A stretch of DNA of 64,000 nucleotides from Shewanella sp. OMA3-2 (GCF_021513195.1 NZ_CP090974.1:1934001-1998000), one strand, 5' to 3'; shown: positions 1-11,337, counted from the first letter of the stretch. Notes: generated from the letters alone by a model not told the origin. Made by a program: numbers and translations.

Positions 1-7
1 AAGCAAG

Positions 8-607
8 ATGCAAATATTATTTGTTTTATATCAAAAGATACTTCACAAGCTGGCTTATATTGAGGGGCTTGCGCCACTGGCACTACGAATTTACCTTGCG
101 CCAGTATTGATGCAAGCTGGATACAATAAATTAGCCCATTTTGAAGATACAGCGACCTGGTTTGGTCATCCTGATTGGGGACTTGGCCTGCCAATGCCTG
201 AAGTCATGGCCGCTTTAGCTGCTGGGACTGAATTTATCGGTGGATTTTTGTTACTTATTGGATTAGCAACAAGGCTGATAGCATTACCTTTGATAGCAAC
301 AATGGCAGTGGCAGCTTTTGCAGTTCATTGGCAAAATGGCTGGTTAGCCATTGCTGATGGTAACTCATGGCTTGCTAATGACAGAGTGCTAGAGGCTGGA
401 GATAAATTAGCCGCGGCTAAAGCTATTTTGCAGCAACATGGCCATTATGAATGGCTAACAAGTTCGGGTAACTTTGTGATTTTGAATAATGGTATTGAGT
501 TTGCTATTACCTATTTGCTAATGCTATTAGCGCTACTGTTTATCGGCGGAGGGCGTTTCGTCAGTGTCGATTATTATATTCAGCGCTTTATGGCCAAAAC
601 TACCTAG
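8..607 (+). CDS. DoxX family membrane protein
   Basis: A 199-residue integral membrane protein of the DoxX family. The N-terminal helix has the typical pattern RIYLAPVLMQAGYNKL, followed by a Gly/Leu-rich segment near residues 70-100 (GGFLLLIGLATRL) and a last hydrophobic helix near 160-180. It has four predicted membrane spans and no catalytic motif. DoxX proteins take part in redox or metal-stress membrane systems, and some lie beside DUF692 genes. Only seven bases lie upstream in the window, so the partner cannot be seen and the exact role is open. A hairpin terminator follows. Confidence 0.8.
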   Translation: MQILFVLYQKILHKLAYIEGLAPLALRIYLAPVLMQAGYNKLAHFEDTATWFGHPDWGLGLPMPEVMAALAAGTEFIGGFLLLIGLATRLIALPLIATMAVAAFAVHWQNGWLAIADGNSWLANDRVLEAGDKLAAAKAILQQHGHYEWLTSSGNFVILNNGIEFAITYLLMLLALLFIGGGRFVSVDYYIQRFMAKTT

Positions 608-673
608 ATATTATTCATGGAATGAGGATGAGTAATGGTATTAGGCTTATTTAACCTCAATTAAACCTAATGT

Positions 674-702
674 AAATATCCCACCAAACCGGTGGGATAT
701 TT
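674..702 (+). terminator. Rho-independent terminator after the DoxX gene
   Basis: A twelve-base stem AAATATCCCACC pairs with GGTGGGATATTT around a five-base loop and is followed by a T-rich tract. It separates the DoxX gene from the nitroreductase gene. Confidence 0.7.
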
Positions 703-744
703 GTTATTATCAGCCCAAGTAAAGTCATCAGTAGGACAAATATT

Positions 745-1293
745 TTGAAAGCATCTGAACTCTTATTAACTCGCCAGTCTAGCCCAAGGCTAACCACTCC
801 AGCACCAACGATAGAGCAACTTGACTTTATTCTTAATGCCGCAGCTCGTGTACCTGATCATGGTGGATTAACGCCATGGGAGTTTATTATTGCTCAGGGT
901 GATGGCCTGACTCGTCTTGCTGAAATATTTGTCAGTGCAGCAAAAAAGTCACAAGCCGATGAAGCATTAATCGAAAAAGCTGAAAAAATGCCCTTTAGAG
1001 CGCCATTGGTTATTACTGTGGTAGCCAAAACCCAAGTTCATCCTAAAGTGCCTATGTTAGAGCAACACATTGCAGCAGGTTGTGCAGCAATGGCGATGCA
1101 GCAAGCAGTATTTTCATTAGGTTTAGGGGCTGTATGGCGCTCGGGAGATTTTGCTTTTGACAGAAACGTGCATCAAGATTTAGGCTTGAATGACAATGAT
1201 CAAATAGTCGGCTTTTTATATATAGGTACGCCAACAGTAACGGCGCCAATAAAGTCACTTAAAGAGGGACGTCAGTTTGCGCGCTTTTTGTAG
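745..1293 (+). CDS. YdjA-like nitroreductase family protein
   Basis: A 182-residue FMN-dependent nitroreductase-fold protein close to E. coli YdjA in length and layout: an N-terminal LLLTRQSSPRL segment (flavin phosphate contact), VPDHGGLTPWEF, the conserved core FRAPLVITVVAK, and C-terminal VGFLYIGTP. Members are NAD(P)H oxidoreductases whose physiological substrates are mostly unknown. The start is a TTG codon, supported by AGGA eight bases upstream and by matching the first residues of the family. It stands alone between the DoxX terminator and the leftward small membrane gene. Confidence 0.85.
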   Translation: MKASELLLTRQSSPRLTTPAPTIEQLDFILNAAARVPDHGGLTPWEFIIAQGDGLTRLAEIFVSAAKKSQADEALIEKAEKMPFRAPLVITVVAKTQVHPKVPMLEQHIAAGCAAMAMQQAVFSLGLGAVWRSGDFAFDRNVHQDLGLNDNDQIVGFLYIGTPTVTAPIKSLKEGRQFARFL

Positions 1294-1360
1294 TAAGTAA
1301 ATACTTTGTAGTGCGTAAATACTAAGGGGCGTTATCTAGCCCTTTATACTTGAAAGCCTT

Positions 1361-1393
1361 GTATGTGCTGTATATTACCTTGTGAGCACATAC
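1361..1393. repeat. Inverted repeat downstream of the nitroreductase gene
   Basis: GTATGTGCT and AGCACATAC form a perfect nine-base inverted repeat around a 15-base centre. There is no T-tract, so it is more likely a protein-binding palindrome or mRNA structure than a terminator. A second, weaker hairpin (GGGC/GCCC) lies just upstream near 1325-1343. Confidence 0.4.
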
Positions 1394-1458
1394 ATTTGGG
1401 CTTTAATGCTTACGATATGATTTAAGATAAGATTTACTGAGATTATCAAATAACCACT

Positions 1459-1659
1459 TTATTCAAGCGACTCTAGTGGTAATGAGTTTTGAAACACATA
1501 ATAACCTAATGGCCCCATCAATAAGCTTATTCCACTCCAAAACCAGCGTTTACTGTTGCTTATATGCGCATGCGAGGTAATCGCACGATAACAAAATAAA
1601 ACATGTAATAGCATCAGGGTAATAAGCAGTAACACTAGCGTAATATCCATATTGTCCAT
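1459..1659 (-). CDS. Small two-helix membrane protein (hypothetical)
   Basis: A 66-residue protein with two hydrophobic segments: about residues 5-25 (ITLVLLLITLMLLHVLFCYR) and about 38-55 (WFWSGISLLMGPLGYYVF), separated by a polar His/Ser/Lys loop. The arrangement resembles small PLDc_N/cardiolipase-like membrane proteins, but the match is not strong enough to name a function. An in-frame ATG 12 codons upstream exists, but the internal ATG used here has AAGGA eight bases before it, so the shorter start is preferred. Confidence 0.55.
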   Translation of the reverse strand: MDNMDITLVLLLITLMLLHVLFCYRAITSHAHISNSKRWFWSGISLLMGPLGYYVFQNSLPLESLE

Positions 1660-1885
1660 GTCATTTTTCCTTTGCGTTTCTGCAATGACTTTCATTAAGT
1701 GTAATTGTTAATTGTAACTTTGCTGCAAAATAGTTAAAAATCCATATTATTATTTAGCCGCATTAGATACTGTAAGTTAATCTACCTGAAGTTTACTCTA
1801 AATAAAAGAGACTTAAGTCATTAAAATTTAAATATTTATTTCTAATCACATAAGGTTAATACTTAATAACTATTTTATGATGATT

Positions 1886-2545
1886 TTAGTGGTATTGCTT
1901 TTTTTCATCTAACCAAAGTGGGTATTTAATCATCACTTGTTTAAATAAATCATTGCTAATTAGCAATGCTAGCCATTGTTGTACTTTGATATAACCACAA
2001 GACTCAAACCATTTAGGCTCAACCGCGGCAAATTGTCTAATAAAAGGAAAAATAGCGTAATCGGCAAATGTCGGACTATGGGCAAACAAAAATGTCTGTT
2101 GAGTCAGTTTATCTTCAAGCTGTTGCACAAATTCCTCAGCGTTATGTCGATATGCTGATTGACTCATTTGTGGGTGTCTGTCGGCATACTTATACTTATC
2201 TAACCAAGGCTTAAACTGGTTATCATTTTGATTAACAAATGCTTGCTGCTCTTCAGAACAAATACTTTGAATAACTAATTGATATTGAGTGTTATCTAAA
2301 TATGGGCATGTTTCTAGTGGGTACTGTGTAATAGCAAATTTAAATATATCTATACTTTCAGCAATAATCTGCTGTTGATAAGCTAAAACAGGCACAGTCG
2401 CTTTTGCTGAAATAGCTACCATTTCAGCAGGTTTATTTTTGAGTTCAATTTCACGCACATCGGGATTAAGTTTACTGAGATGTAGCCCTATCCTTGCTCG
2501 CATAGCGTAAGGACAACGACGGAAAGTATATAAATAATTCATCAT
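1886..2545 (-). CDS. Glutathione S-transferase family protein
   Basis: A 219-residue cytosolic GST-like protein. The N-terminal thioredoxin fold begins YLYTFRRCPYAMRARIGL, with Cys11 at the usual catalytic/GSH-contact position, the cis-proline signature TVPVL and the AESIDIF glutathione-binding element. The helical C-terminal domain carries FADYAIFPFIRQF, the N-capping box region of GSTs. Substrate is unknown. The start is the first of two consecutive ATGs, with GAGG six bases upstream. It is transcribed away from trhO and stands alone. Confidence 0.85.
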   Translation of the reverse strand: MMNYLYTFRRCPYAMRARIGLHLSKLNPDVREIELKNKPAEMVAISAKATVPVLAYQQQIIAESIDIFKFAITQYPLETCPYLDNTQYQLVIQSICSEEQQAFVNQNDNQFKPWLDKYKYADRHPQMSQSAYRHNAEEFVQQLEDKLTQQTFLFAHSPTFADYAIFPFIRQFAAVEPKWFESCGYIKVQQWLALLISNDLFKQVMIKYPLWLDEKKQYH

Positions 2546-2754
2546 GCTAACCTCAGGTAGAAATAATTAATAAAGCGGTATTCTACCGTAAAAGACCTAT
2601 GACTGAGGGGAAATGGTGTTGAAAAGGTGTTTGATGGATTAATTACTGTTATTTTAGTGCGATTTAGTTATAATTCCGGCCGTTTTTTGGCGTCATGCCA
2701 CACTTTTTTCGATCACAATGCACTGGAAATGAAGTTCCAGCCAGCGGAGATATT

Positions 2755-3783
2755 ATGTCTACTCATTCTACACCAGCAGTGTCTACACCAGCAGTTACAT
2801 CAGAGTTTGTGGTGTGCGCGCTATATAAATTTGTTGCTTTACCTCACTTTGAAACGATTAGACAACCCTTGCTGAGTGTGATGGAGCAGCATGATGTAAA
2901 AGGGACTTTGTTATTAGCCAGCGAAGGCATTAACGGTACTGTAGCCAGTAATAAAGAAGGCATTAATGCTTTACTTACATGGTTAGACTCACAGCCTGAT
3001 TTAGATAACATAGTCACTAAGATTTCATTTGATAATGAAATGCCTTTCTATCGCACCAAGGTTAAGTTGAAAAAAGAAATTGTGACTATGGGCGTAGAGG
3101 GCATCGACCCGCGTAAAGTTGTCGGAACGTATGTTAAGCCTAAAGACTGGAATGCACTTATTTCAGATCCTGATGTATTGCTAGTTGATACACGTAACGA
3201 CTATGAAGTACAAATTGGTACTTTTGAATACGCGGTTAATCCTGTGACAGAAACATTCCGTGAATTTCCAGCGTATGTTAAGCAAAACCTTGATCCTGCA
3301 AAGCATAAGAAAGTGGCTATGTTCTGCACTGGTGGAATACGTTGTGAAAAATCAACCGCATACTTAAAAGAGCAGGGCTTTGAAGAGGTTTATCACCTAG
3401 AAGGTGGCATTCTTAAATATCTTGAGGAAGTTCAGCCAGAAGACAGTTTATGGAAAGGTGAATGTTTTGTGTTTGATAATCGCGTTGCCGTGAATCATGC
3501 ACTCGAAAAAGGTCAATATGACCAGTGTAATGCTTGCCGCATGCCAATTACTGAACAAGAAAAGCTTTCTGTTGCGTATGAGCAAGGTGTTAGCTGTCCG
3601 CATTGTATTGACAAGGTAACAGACGAGCAGCGTCAACGTTTTATTGAACGCGAACGCCAAGTACAGTTAGCTACGCAACGTGGTGAGGTTCATATTGGCA
3701 GTGATGTGAATCAAGTCATTGAAAAGCGCCGACAAGACAAAGAAGCATTAAAAAAAGCGCAAGAGAAGCAAAAGCAGAAGTAG
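2755..3783 (+). CDS. trhO: tRNA uridine(34) hydroxylase (TrhO/YceA, rhodanese-like)
   Basis: A 342-residue protein of the UPF0176/YceA family, which hydroxylates U34 of some tRNAs in an oxygen-dependent reaction on the way to cmo5U/mo5U. An N-terminal ferredoxin-like domain is followed by a rhodanese domain with the loop [12 protein letters not shown] (catalytic Cys191) and a C-terminal segment with two CxxC pairs (CNAC, CPHC) and a basic Lys/Gln-rich tail. The ATG at 2755 is preferred over one 20 codons upstream because GGAGA precedes it and it matches the family start. A likely -10 (TATAAT) lies at 2669-2674. A bidirectional terminator follows. Confidence 0.92.
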   Translation: MSTHSTPAVSTPAVTSEFVVCALYKFVALPHFETIRQPLLSVMEQHDVKGTLLLASEGINGTVASNKEGINALLTWLDSQPDLDNIVTKISFDNEMPFYRTKVKLKKEIVTMGVEGIDPRKVVGTYVKPKDWNALISDPDVLLVDTRNDYEVQIGTFEYAVNPVTETFREFPAYVKQNLDPAKHKKVAMFCTGGIRCEKSTAYLKEQGFEEVYHLEGGILKYLEEVQPEDSLWKGECFVFDNRVAVNHALEKGQYDQCNACRMPITEQEKLSVAYEQGVSCPHCIDKVTDEQRQRFIERERQVQLATQRGEVHIGSDVNQVIEKRRQDKEALKKAQEKQKQK

Positions 3784-3805
3784 TTATTGTCCAAAATCTT
3801 AAAAT

Positions 3806-3834
3806 AAAAAAGCCTCAATAAATGAGGCTTTTTT
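3806..3834. terminator. Bidirectional terminator between trhO and the 260-aa gene
   Basis: Stem AGCCTCA/TGAGGCT with a five-base loop, flanked by an A-run on the left and a T-run on the right, serves the two convergent genes. Confidence 0.85.
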
Positions 3835-3894
3835 GTTTTAATTATTCGCGATTATGGACAGTAGTTGCCGTTGCTAAAAGAGCAATGTAACCCG

Positions 3895-4677
3895 TTACCA
3901 CTTTTTCTTTGGCTGGAATAACATGTCTAAATCATCACCCTCATTTTTTCTTGCCTGAGGAACCGCTGGGCCAGAGTTTTTCTGCGCACCCATAATTTCA
4001 TCTAATAACTGTTTAGCTTCATCTACTTTGCGAGTGATGAAGGGATCATTCGGTGTTTGTGCTTTAATTAGGTGTAATGTGGATAACGCTTTAGTGACCA
4101 TTTGCTTACTCGAGCCATATTGCTTCATGTAGCATGCAGCACGTGCGCGCGAAATCATAGACTCCACATTAATACGCTGCTGTAAGCTATCAATTCGCAT
4201 CTCTTCTACATTAAACACCGAGGGATCAACTTTGCCTTTATTATGCTCGGCACGTAATATTGCTTTAAGCTTTTTTAATGTTTTTACTAAGTCTAATATT
4301 TGTCGATCATTGTCAGGTAAGCGAAAGTTCTCAACAGGGGGGACTTGAGGTGTCGCAGCAGAAATACTGTTAATTTGGATATTTAAGTCGGCTAAACGAC
4401 GCTGATAATCACCCAGAAGTTGGCCAGAGGCATGTGAGATAGATTGTTCAAGTGCATCCTGTATACGTCTATAAAGTATTAAGATGATATGACTAGAACA
4501 AGATGCCACACTTGAGTTAGCTAAAACCGTTTCAGTTTCATCAATAATAGCGCGGTGTCGAGAAACTTCTAACCTCCGCTCTGCTTCAGCTCGCTCTTTT
4601 TGTTGTTGAATAATACTGAAGCCAATAATGAGTAGCAGTAGCGCGCCAATCAGCATTAATATTAGGATTAAAGACAT
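3895..4677 (-). CDS. Conserved membrane-anchored coiled-coil protein, function unknown
   Basis: 260 residues: one N-terminal transmembrane helix (about 2-24, ILILMLIGALLLLIIGFSII), then a Gln/Glu/Arg-rich helix, a long mostly helical cytoplasmic region and a Lys-rich C-terminus ending FQPKKKW. The type II/III anchor topology with a soluble helical body suggests a scaffolding or envelope-linked role. I do not recognise a named family and see no catalytic motif. It is monocistronic, convergent with trhO and divergent from cysB. Confidence 0.7.
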   Translation of the reverse strand: MSLILILMLIGALLLLIIGFSIIQQQKERAEAERRLEVSRHRAIIDETETVLANSSVASCSSHIILILYRRIQDALEQSISHASGQLLGDYQRRLADLNIQINSISAATPQVPPVENFRLPDNDRQILDLVKTLKKLKAILRAEHNKGKVDPSVFNVEEMRIDSLQQRINVESMISRARAACYMKQYGSSKQMVTKALSTLHLIKAQTPNDPFITRKVDEAKQLLDEIMGAQKNSGPAVPQARKNEGDDLDMLFQPKKKW

Positions 4678-4988
4678 AGGTTTTCCATGTTGTCATAGTG
4701 ATTACGTGTCCAGTATCTAAAAAAAATTAGAAACAACACGAGTCTATTTAATGTTTTAATAATAGATGAATAGCAAAACCAAAATTAATTTATATCTTAG
4801 CGTAAGTTATGCTTACTGTCGTTGAAAACTCAGTCATTTTAATGATAAAAATTGTTGTTAGTTGTTGAATGATCATCAAAAGCACCGTTTTTGTACTTTA
4901 TGACACTTGTGAGTGCGCTACCTTAAGCTTATTTCAGGGGACTCTACGCCATTTTAGTCGATTATTTCTACTTGTCTTATATGCCAAT

Positions 4989-5016
4989 TTGCATTACATT
5001 TATTGCCAAGTATAAC
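4989..5016 (+). promoter_or_regulatory. Candidate sigma-70 promoter of cysB
   Basis: TTGCAT, a 16-base spacer and TATAAC lie about 85 bases before the cysB start codon. The rest of the 424-base gap between 4678 and 5101 shows no ORF or strong hairpin. Confidence 0.45.
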
Positions 5017-5083
5017 ATTTAGTTATAGATGGGTTGTGGGTACTGCCGCCATACTGCGTCATTACTGTGAATATTCCAATTAA

Positions 5084-6076
<993 letters not shown>

Positions 6077-6194
6077 GGTGTTAGGGTCAGTTGATCTTCG
6101 CTGCAAAAAACAACCTTGAAAGATTCAGGCCCTAATTACTTAGTGGATAATCGAAGAGTGTGCCCAAGCAGCCTGTTATGACATTACTAACATA

Positions 6195-6222
6195 AAAAAA
6201 TCACGCCGCGGCGTGATTTTTT
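6195..6222. terminator. Palindromic bidirectional terminator between cysB and purN
   Basis: A perfect palindrome with core TCACGCCGCGGCGTGA, flanked by A-run and T-run, so it can stop transcription from both sides. Confidence 0.85.
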
Positions 6223-6244
6223 ATGCAAGCATAACTGACTTGTT

Positions 6245-6889
6245 TTAATCCAGGGCGTAACCATTAGGGCCGATTAGAGCGCCGTCTAAGTAAGCTTGAT
6301 TTTGCTTCATTTCAAGCCTGCCTAAACTAAACCATTTAACCACAAGGGGATAAATGGCGTGCTCCTGCTCATGCACGCGTTCGGCTAATGTTTCAGCATC
6401 ATCTTCAGCATAAATCGGTACTTTAGCTTGTAAAATAACCGGTCCAGCATCGAGCTCAGGAATAACAAAGTGCACACTAGTGCCATGCGCTTTGTCTTTT
6501 GCATCAATAGCGCGTTGATGAGTATTAAGGCCAGTATATTTAGGTAATAATGACGGATGAATATTGATCATCTTACCTAAATAACGAGCGACAAAGTCAT
6601 CGGATAAAATACGCATAAAACCGGCAAGTACGATTAGGTCTGGCTGGTATTTTTCAATACAAGTAGCAAGACGAATATCATACTCTTCACGCGTTTCACC
6701 TTTGCGAGCAATGACACAACTGGTATCAATTTCACTATGATGAGCGCGTATTAAGCCATATGCGTCCGGTTTGTTGCTGATAACACCAACCACTTCAGCG
6801 TTTAGGTTGTCATCACAACCGTCTAAAATAGCCTGTAGATTACTACCGTTACCTGAAATCAACACCACAACGCGACAGCTAGCAGGCAT
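6245..6889 (-). CDS. purN: Phosphoribosylglycinamide formyltransferase
   Basis: 214 residues, GART family (10-formyl-THF dependent), third step of de novo purine synthesis. Visible signatures: N-terminal VLISGNGSNLQAI (GAR phosphate binding), INIHPSLLPKYTG with the catalytic Asn and His, the HGTSVHFV loop, and LDAGPVILQ with the catalytic Asp. The ATG overlaps the purM stop by one base (TAATG), so translation is probably coupled in a purM-purN operon as in E. coli. Confidence 0.96.
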   Translation of the reverse strand: MPASCRVVVLISGNGSNLQAILDGCDDNLNAEVVGVISNKPDAYGLIRAHHSEIDTSCVIARKGETREEYDIRLATCIEKYQPDLIVLAGFMRILSDDFVARYLGKMINIHPSLLPKYTGLNTHQRAIDAKDKAHGTSVHFVIPELDAGPVILQAKVPIYAEDDAETLAERVHEQEHAIYPLVVKWFSLGRLEMKQNQAYLDGALIGPNGYALD

Positions 6890-7926
6890 TATACAATCTC
6901 CACTTGCTCTTCATCGGCATTACGATTAGCAATTTCACCAATTAGCCAAGCGTTTTCACCTTCAGCAGTTAATAATGCTAATGCAGCGTCAACTTTCTCT
7001 GTTGGTAGCGCAATGACCATGCCCACACCACAGTTAAAGGTTAAGTACATTTCACGCTTAGCGATATTGCCGTTGGTCATTAACCAGTCGAACACAACAG
7101 GCCATTCCCAAGAATCACCCTTAACAACGGCTTTGCAATCTGCTGGTAATACGCGTGGAATGTTTTCCCAGAAACCGCCACCAGTGATATGCGCCATCGC
7201 GTGAACTTCAGTTTGCTCAAGCAGCTTTAATAATGATTTTACATAAATCTTAGTTGGCTCAAGTAAGTGATCAATTAACGGCTTACCAGCTAAGTCTTGC
7301 TTAGGATCAGCTTTGCTGACTTCTAAGACTTTACGAATTAACGAATAACCATTTGAGTGAGGACCGCTAGAACCTAAAGCAATAAGAGAGTCACCGGCTT
7401 TAACTTTTGTGCCATCAATAATGTCAGCTTTTTCAACAACACCAACACAGAAGCCGGCTAAATCGTAATCTTCACCTTCGTATATACCTGGCATTTCAGC
7501 GGTTTCGCCGCCAATTAACGCACAACCAGATTGAACACAGCCTTCAGCAATACCATTAACAACTGAGGTTGCAGTTTCAACGTCTAGTTTGCCAGTTGCA
7601 TAGTAATCTAAAAAGAATAATGGCTCGGCACCCGAAACAATCAAATCATTCACACACATGGCAACAAGATCGATTCCAACAGTGTCATGTTTCTTATGAT
7701 CAATCGCCAGTCTCAGTTTAGTACCAACACCGTCGGTGCCAGACACTAATACAGGGTGTTTATATTTAGTCGGTAATTCACATAATGCGCCAAAACCACC
7801 TAAGTTGCCCATAACTTCAGGACGACGGGTGCGTTTAACAGCAGTTTTAATGTTACTAACTAATGCGTTACCTGCATCTATATCAACGCCGGCATCTTTG
7901 TAACTTAATGGTGTAGGAGTGCTCAC
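6889..7926 (-). CDS. purM: Phosphoribosylformylglycinamidine cyclo-ligase
   Basis: 345 residues with the GTG start chosen here, equal to the E. coli protein. Core motifs include [17 protein letters not shown] near the N-terminus, [13 protein letters not shown] (ATP-binding segment of the PurM/PurL fold), GGETAEMPG and [14 protein letters not shown]. An ATG seven codons upstream at 7947 lacks a ribosome site, whereas the GTG is preceded by GAGAGGA. First gene of a purMN operon, divergent from upp across about 240 bases. I looked for a PurR-type operator in that gap and did not find a convincing one. Confidence 0.95.
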   Translation of the reverse strand: MSTPTPLSYKDAGVDIDAGNALVSNIKTAVKRTRRPEVMGNLGGFGALCELPTKYKHPVLVSGTDGVGTKLRLAIDHKKHDTVGIDLVAMCVNDLIVSGAEPLFFLDYYATGKLDVETATSVVNGIAEGCVQSGCALIGGETAEMPGIYEGEDYDLAGFCVGVVEKADIIDGTKVKAGDSLIALGSSGPHSNGYSLIRKVLEVSKADPKQDLAGKPLIDHLLEPTKIYVKSLLKLLEQTEVHAMAHITGGGFWENIPRVLPADCKAVVKGDSWEWPVVFDWLMTNGNIAKREMYLTFNCGVGMVIALPTEKVDAALALLTAEGENAWLIGEIANRNADEEQVEIV

Positions 7927-8166
7927 GGAGGATCCTCTCGGGTACATCGTTTAAGGAATTTTATGCGGCAACATTCTACCAGCTTGTGCCGTTACTCGAA
8001 AGCCATGATTTAGCTTTATCCGCCAGATAAAACACCAAATTGCTCGATTTTTATTGGCTTAGCGCACGATTTACAGCATTTATAAAACTTTATGTTTTAT
8101 AGAAGGGATAAATACACTAAAATTCGTTAAATTTGGCTGTAATTAGACAAAGCTGGGAGATTGAAG

Positions 8167-8793
8167 ATGAAAGTTGTTGAAGTAAAACACCCTCTTATTC
8201 GCCATAAAGTAGGATTGATGCGTGAAGCAGAAATCAGTACTAAGCGTTTTCGTGAATTGGCGACCGAAGTCGGCAGTTTGTTAACCTATGAAGCTACCGC
8301 AGACTTTGAAACTGAAAAAGTCACTATTGATGGTTGGAACGGTCCTGTTGAGGTCGATCAAATCAAAGGTAAAAAAGTCACTGTAGTGCCTATTTTACGT
8401 GCGGGTTTGGGTATGATGGATGGGGTACTTGAACATATACCCAGTGCACGAATTTCTGTTGTGGGTATTTATCGTGATGAAAAAACCTTAGAACCAGTAC
8501 CGTATTTTGAAAAAATAGTCAGTAATGTTGACGAGCGTATCGCATTAGTCGTTGATCCTATGTTAGCCACCGGCGGCTCTATGATAGCCACCATCGACCT
8601 ATTAAAGGCTCGTGGCTGTACATCAATTAAAGCACTCGTGCTTGTTGCCGCGCCAGAAGGCATTAAAGCCCTTAGCTTAGCTCATCCTGATATTGAACTT
8701 TACACCGCCTCAATTGATGATTGTCTAAATGAGCAAGGTTATATTTTGCCGGGTTTAGGTGACGCAGGTGATAAGATTTTTGGCACTAAATAA
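8167..8793 (+). CDS. upp: Uracil phosphoribosyltransferase
   Basis: 208 residues, identical in length to E. coli Upp and starting [19 protein letters not shown]. The PRPP-binding loop [11 protein letters not shown] and the uracil-binding C-terminus [17 protein letters not shown] are intact. It salvages uracil to UMP with PRPP. A TTG two codons earlier is possible, but the ATG matches the family and has GGGAG upstream. Here upp is followed by its own terminator and an oppositely oriented antiporter gene, so it is not in an operon with a uracil permease. Confidence 0.96.
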   Translation: MKVVEVKHPLIRHKVGLMREAEISTKRFRELATEVGSLLTYEATADFETEKVTIDGWNGPVEVDQIKGKKVTVVPILRAGLGMMDGVLEHIPSARISVVGIYRDEKTLEPVPYFEKIVSNVDERIALVVDPMLATGGSMIATIDLLKARGCTSIKALVLVAAPEGIKALSLAHPDIELYTASIDDCLNEQGYILPGLGDAGDKIFGTK

Positions 8794-8875
8794 GTAAACA
8801 TTAAGCAATTGGCATCGCCGATTAGCATCGCCATTGTTTAGTAAAAAAAGCTCAGTTAAAAAAGGTTAGTTAAAC

Positions 8876-8903
8876 AAATGGGAACCCGCGGGTTCCCATT
8901 TTT
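8876..8903. terminator. Bidirectional terminator between upp and the antiporter gene
   Basis: Palindrome TGGGAACCCGCGGGTTCCCA with flanking A and T tracts lies between two convergent genes. Confidence 0.85.
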
Positions 8904-8983
8904 GTATCTGTTAATTGCATTATTGAGTTACGAATGCTTTGTAGCTGTCCGGCTTTTCAAATTATAAAACAATAATGAAGTCA

Positions 8984-10309
8984 CTATAAAACCATTGCGG
9001 CCAGCCAACCAAAACCTAATAAAGGCAGGTTATAGTGCATAAAGGTTGGAATAACGCTGTCACGAATATGGTCATGTTGTCCGTCGGCATTTAAACCCGC
9101 GGTAGGACCCAAGGTTGAATCAGATGCCGGTGAACCTGCATCGCCTAATGCGGCAGCCGTGCCGACAAGGGCAATAGTGGCAGCGACTGAAAAACCAAAA
9201 CTCAGTGCCAACGGTACGTAAATGGTGGCAATAATGGGAATAGTTGAAAAAGAAGAGCCGATTCCCATAGTAATAAGTAAACCGACAACCAGCATGAGTA
9301 TCGCCGCTAATGCTTTATTGTCACCAATAAAATCCCCTAATGAGGCCACTAAAGTACTCACCTCGCCAGTTGACTTAACTACCGCAGCAAAACCGGCAGC
9401 GGCTATCATAATAAAACCAATGTTGGCCATCATATGCACGCCCTGGTTAAATAAATCCTGGCCAACACTTTGTTTAATGATCCCCGAAAAACGGAAAATA
9501 ATAAATCCGGTTAAGGCACCAAATATCATCGAGTCTGTTTCAAGTTGCACTATTAAGGTAGCCACTATAGCGATCAAAGAAATGATAATACTTTTAGTGT
9601 TAATGCTTGCCTGCTCAGGCTCAGCATTAGTTTGCGCAGCAATGACTTGGTATTCTCGCGGTTTGCGGTAACTCACAAACATGGCAAATAATAGTCCGCA
9701 CACCATTCCTAATGCTGGTAATAACATCGCTTGTGGCACCTGAGCGTGAACGGCCTCTAAACCATTACTGTTCAAATTTGCCAGTAAAATGTCATTTAAG
9801 AAAATACCACCGAAACCAATAGGTAAAATCATATAGGTCGTAACCAAACCAAATGTCAGCAAACAGGCAATAAGGCGACGATCAATTTTTAATGCGGTTA
9901 ATACATGTAATAGTGGCGGAATTAAAATAGGAATAAAGGCAATATGAATAGGCAAAATATTTTGCGAAGAAACCGCCATTGCTAAAATAGTGACCAATAA
10001 CATCCATCGCACCACTTGAGTGTTATTATTGTTTGGCTCTTTCCCCAACTTTTTAATAATGGCATTAGAAATTAGCGTGGTTAAACCAGAATGTGATAAT
10101 GCCGCAGCAAAAGCGCCCAATAGGGCATAACTTAATGCTATTTGTGCGCCGCCACCTAAACCATCATTGAAGGCTGAAATTGTTTGGTGGATATCAAGTC
10201 CACCGACAATGCCGGCAACTAAAGCACTTATTGTTAGTGCGATAACCACATTTACTCGAACAAAACTTAATGCCAGCATTAGGCAAACTGCAATCACAAC
10301 CGCATTCAT
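8984..10309 (-). CDS. Na+/H+ antiporter family protein (NhaC/YuiF-like)
   Basis: 441 residues, highly hydrophobic with about 11-12 membrane spans. It carries the C-terminal segment [19 protein letters not shown] and the [18 protein letters not shown] region typical of the Na+/H+ antiporter (PF03553-like) family. Members exchange protons for sodium or transport organic acids, and the substrate cannot be told from sequence. No good ribosome site is seen before the ATG, so the start is the least certain part. It is monocistronic and convergent with upp. Confidence 0.8.
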   Translation of the reverse strand: MNAVVIAVCLMLALSFVRVNVVIALTISALVAGIVGGLDIHQTISAFNDGLGGGAQIALSYALLGAFAAALSHSGLTTLISNAIIKKLGKEPNNNNTQVVRWMLLVTILAMAVSSQNILPIHIAFIPILIPPLLHVLTALKIDRRLIACLLTFGLVTTYMILPIGFGGIFLNDILLANLNSNGLEAVHAQVPQAMLLPALGMVCGLLFAMFVSYRKPREYQVIAAQTNAEPEQASINTKSIIISLIAIVATLIVQLETDSMIFGALTGFIIFRFSGIIKQSVGQDLFNQGVHMMANIGFIMIAAAGFAAVVKSTGEVSTLVASLGDFIGDNKALAAILMLVVGLLITMGIGSSFSTIPIIATIYVPLALSFGFSVAATIALVGTAAALGDAGSPASDSTLGPTAGLNADGQHDHIRDSVIPTFMHYNLPLLGFGWLAAMVL

Positions 10310-10665
10310 ATTATTTAATTCTATTTATTATAATGATAAGGCGTTTATTTATGCCGTTATTTGTTTGGCTTGTCCAGTAAAGCCTTTATTTTATTGATGT
10401 ACTATCAGCGCGGTGCGCTTACCGGGATTATCAATGTTAAATAATCAGACCGAAATGTAATCTATTGTGGGCCATTTTTAGCTATTTGTTTTTAAAACCC
10501 TAATAACAGTAGGGGTGTGATGAAGGGTTTTTCAGCAGGTAAAACAAAATTCATTCAAAATCACTTATCGGGGGAGCAAATAAAAGGTATGGTATAGCAC
10601 ATTGTGGAAGGTTGAACATTGCACTTTCCGTTAGAATTTAAACAAGCCATTAATGGAGATATAAA
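10310..10665. other. Intergenic region upstream of the peroxiredoxin gene
   Basis: 356 bases between two divergent genes, with no ORF on either strand that looks coding. A TAGAAT at 10632-10637 could be a -10 for the peroxiredoxin gene, but a -35 at good spacing is not clear. I see no convincing OxyR or Fur site. Confidence 0.4.
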
Positions 10666-11271
10666 ATGAGCGTATTAGTAGGTCGTCCAGCCCCAGACTT
10701 TACCGCAGCAGCAGTACTTGGTTCAGGCGAAATTGTTGACAACTTTAACCTTGCTTCGGCAACTAAAGGCAAGCCAACCGTTATCTTTTTCTATCCTTTA
10801 GATTTTACTTTCGTATGCCCATCAGAGCTAATTGCGTTTGATCACCGCATGGAAGAGTTCACTAAGCGTGGTGTTGAAGTTATCGGTGTGTCTATTGACT
10901 CACAGTTCACTCACAATGCATGGCGTAACACGCCAGTAGACAAAGGTGGTATTGGCCAAGTTAAATACACTTTAGTTGCTGACGTTAAACACGAAATTTG
11001 TAAAGCATACGATGTTGAGCATCCAGAAGCGGGTGTTGCTTTCCGTGGTTCATTCCTAGTAGACAAAGAAGGTCAAGTACGTCACCAAGTGGTTAACGAT
11101 TTACCATTAGGCCGTAACGTTGACGAAATGCTACGTATGATCGATGCACTTCAATTCCACGAAGAGCACGGTGAAGTATGTCCAGCAGGTTGGTCTAAAG
11201 GTGATAAAGGCATGACAGCAAGCTCTGAAGGTGTTGCTTCATACTTAAAAGATCACTCTAGCAAGCTATAA
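10666..11271 (+). CDS. Typical 2-Cys peroxiredoxin (AhpC/Prx family)
   Basis: 201 residues. The peroxidatic Cys51 lies in DFTFVCPSE and the resolving Cys172 in GEVCPAGW, so it forms the head-to-tail dimer disulfide of typical 2-Cys peroxiredoxins that reduce H2O2 and alkyl peroxides. The GGIG motif is present but no YF motif is seen at the C-terminus (ends KDHSSKL), as in robust bacterial forms that resist overoxidation. No ahpF-like reductase is adjacent, so thioredoxin is the likely reductant. A GGAG site precedes the ATG and a strong terminator follows. Confidence 0.93.
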   Translation: MSVLVGRPAPDFTAAAVLGSGEIVDNFNLASATKGKPTVIFFYPLDFTFVCPSELIAFDHRMEEFTKRGVEVIGVSIDSQFTHNAWRNTPVDKGGIGQVKYTLVADVKHEICKAYDVEHPEAGVAFRGSFLVDKEGQVRHQVVNDLPLGRNVDEMLRMIDALQFHEEHGEVCPAGWSKGDKGMTASSEGVASYLKDHSSKL

Positions 11272-11290
11272 TCTACGCTTGTTGAATATC

Positions 11291-11317
11291 AAAAAAGCTG
11301 CCTAGGCAGCTTTTTTT
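11291..11317. terminator. Bidirectional terminator between the peroxiredoxin gene and rnt
   Basis: Perfect palindrome around AAGCTGCCTAGGCAGCTT with A and T runs on its two sides, between convergent genes. Confidence 0.85.
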
Positions 11318-11337
11318 GTACGCGTTATTTAGTTAAC

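Noticed and set aside
7948..8166. PurR operator or uracil-dependent attenuator between purM and upp
   Set aside because: No sequence close to the PurR palindrome and no hairpin plus T-run in the upp leader could be found.
9222..9671. 149-codon ORF opposite the antiporter gene
   Set aside because: Rich in Ile/Met/Thr as expected from the complement of a membrane protein gene; no family features.
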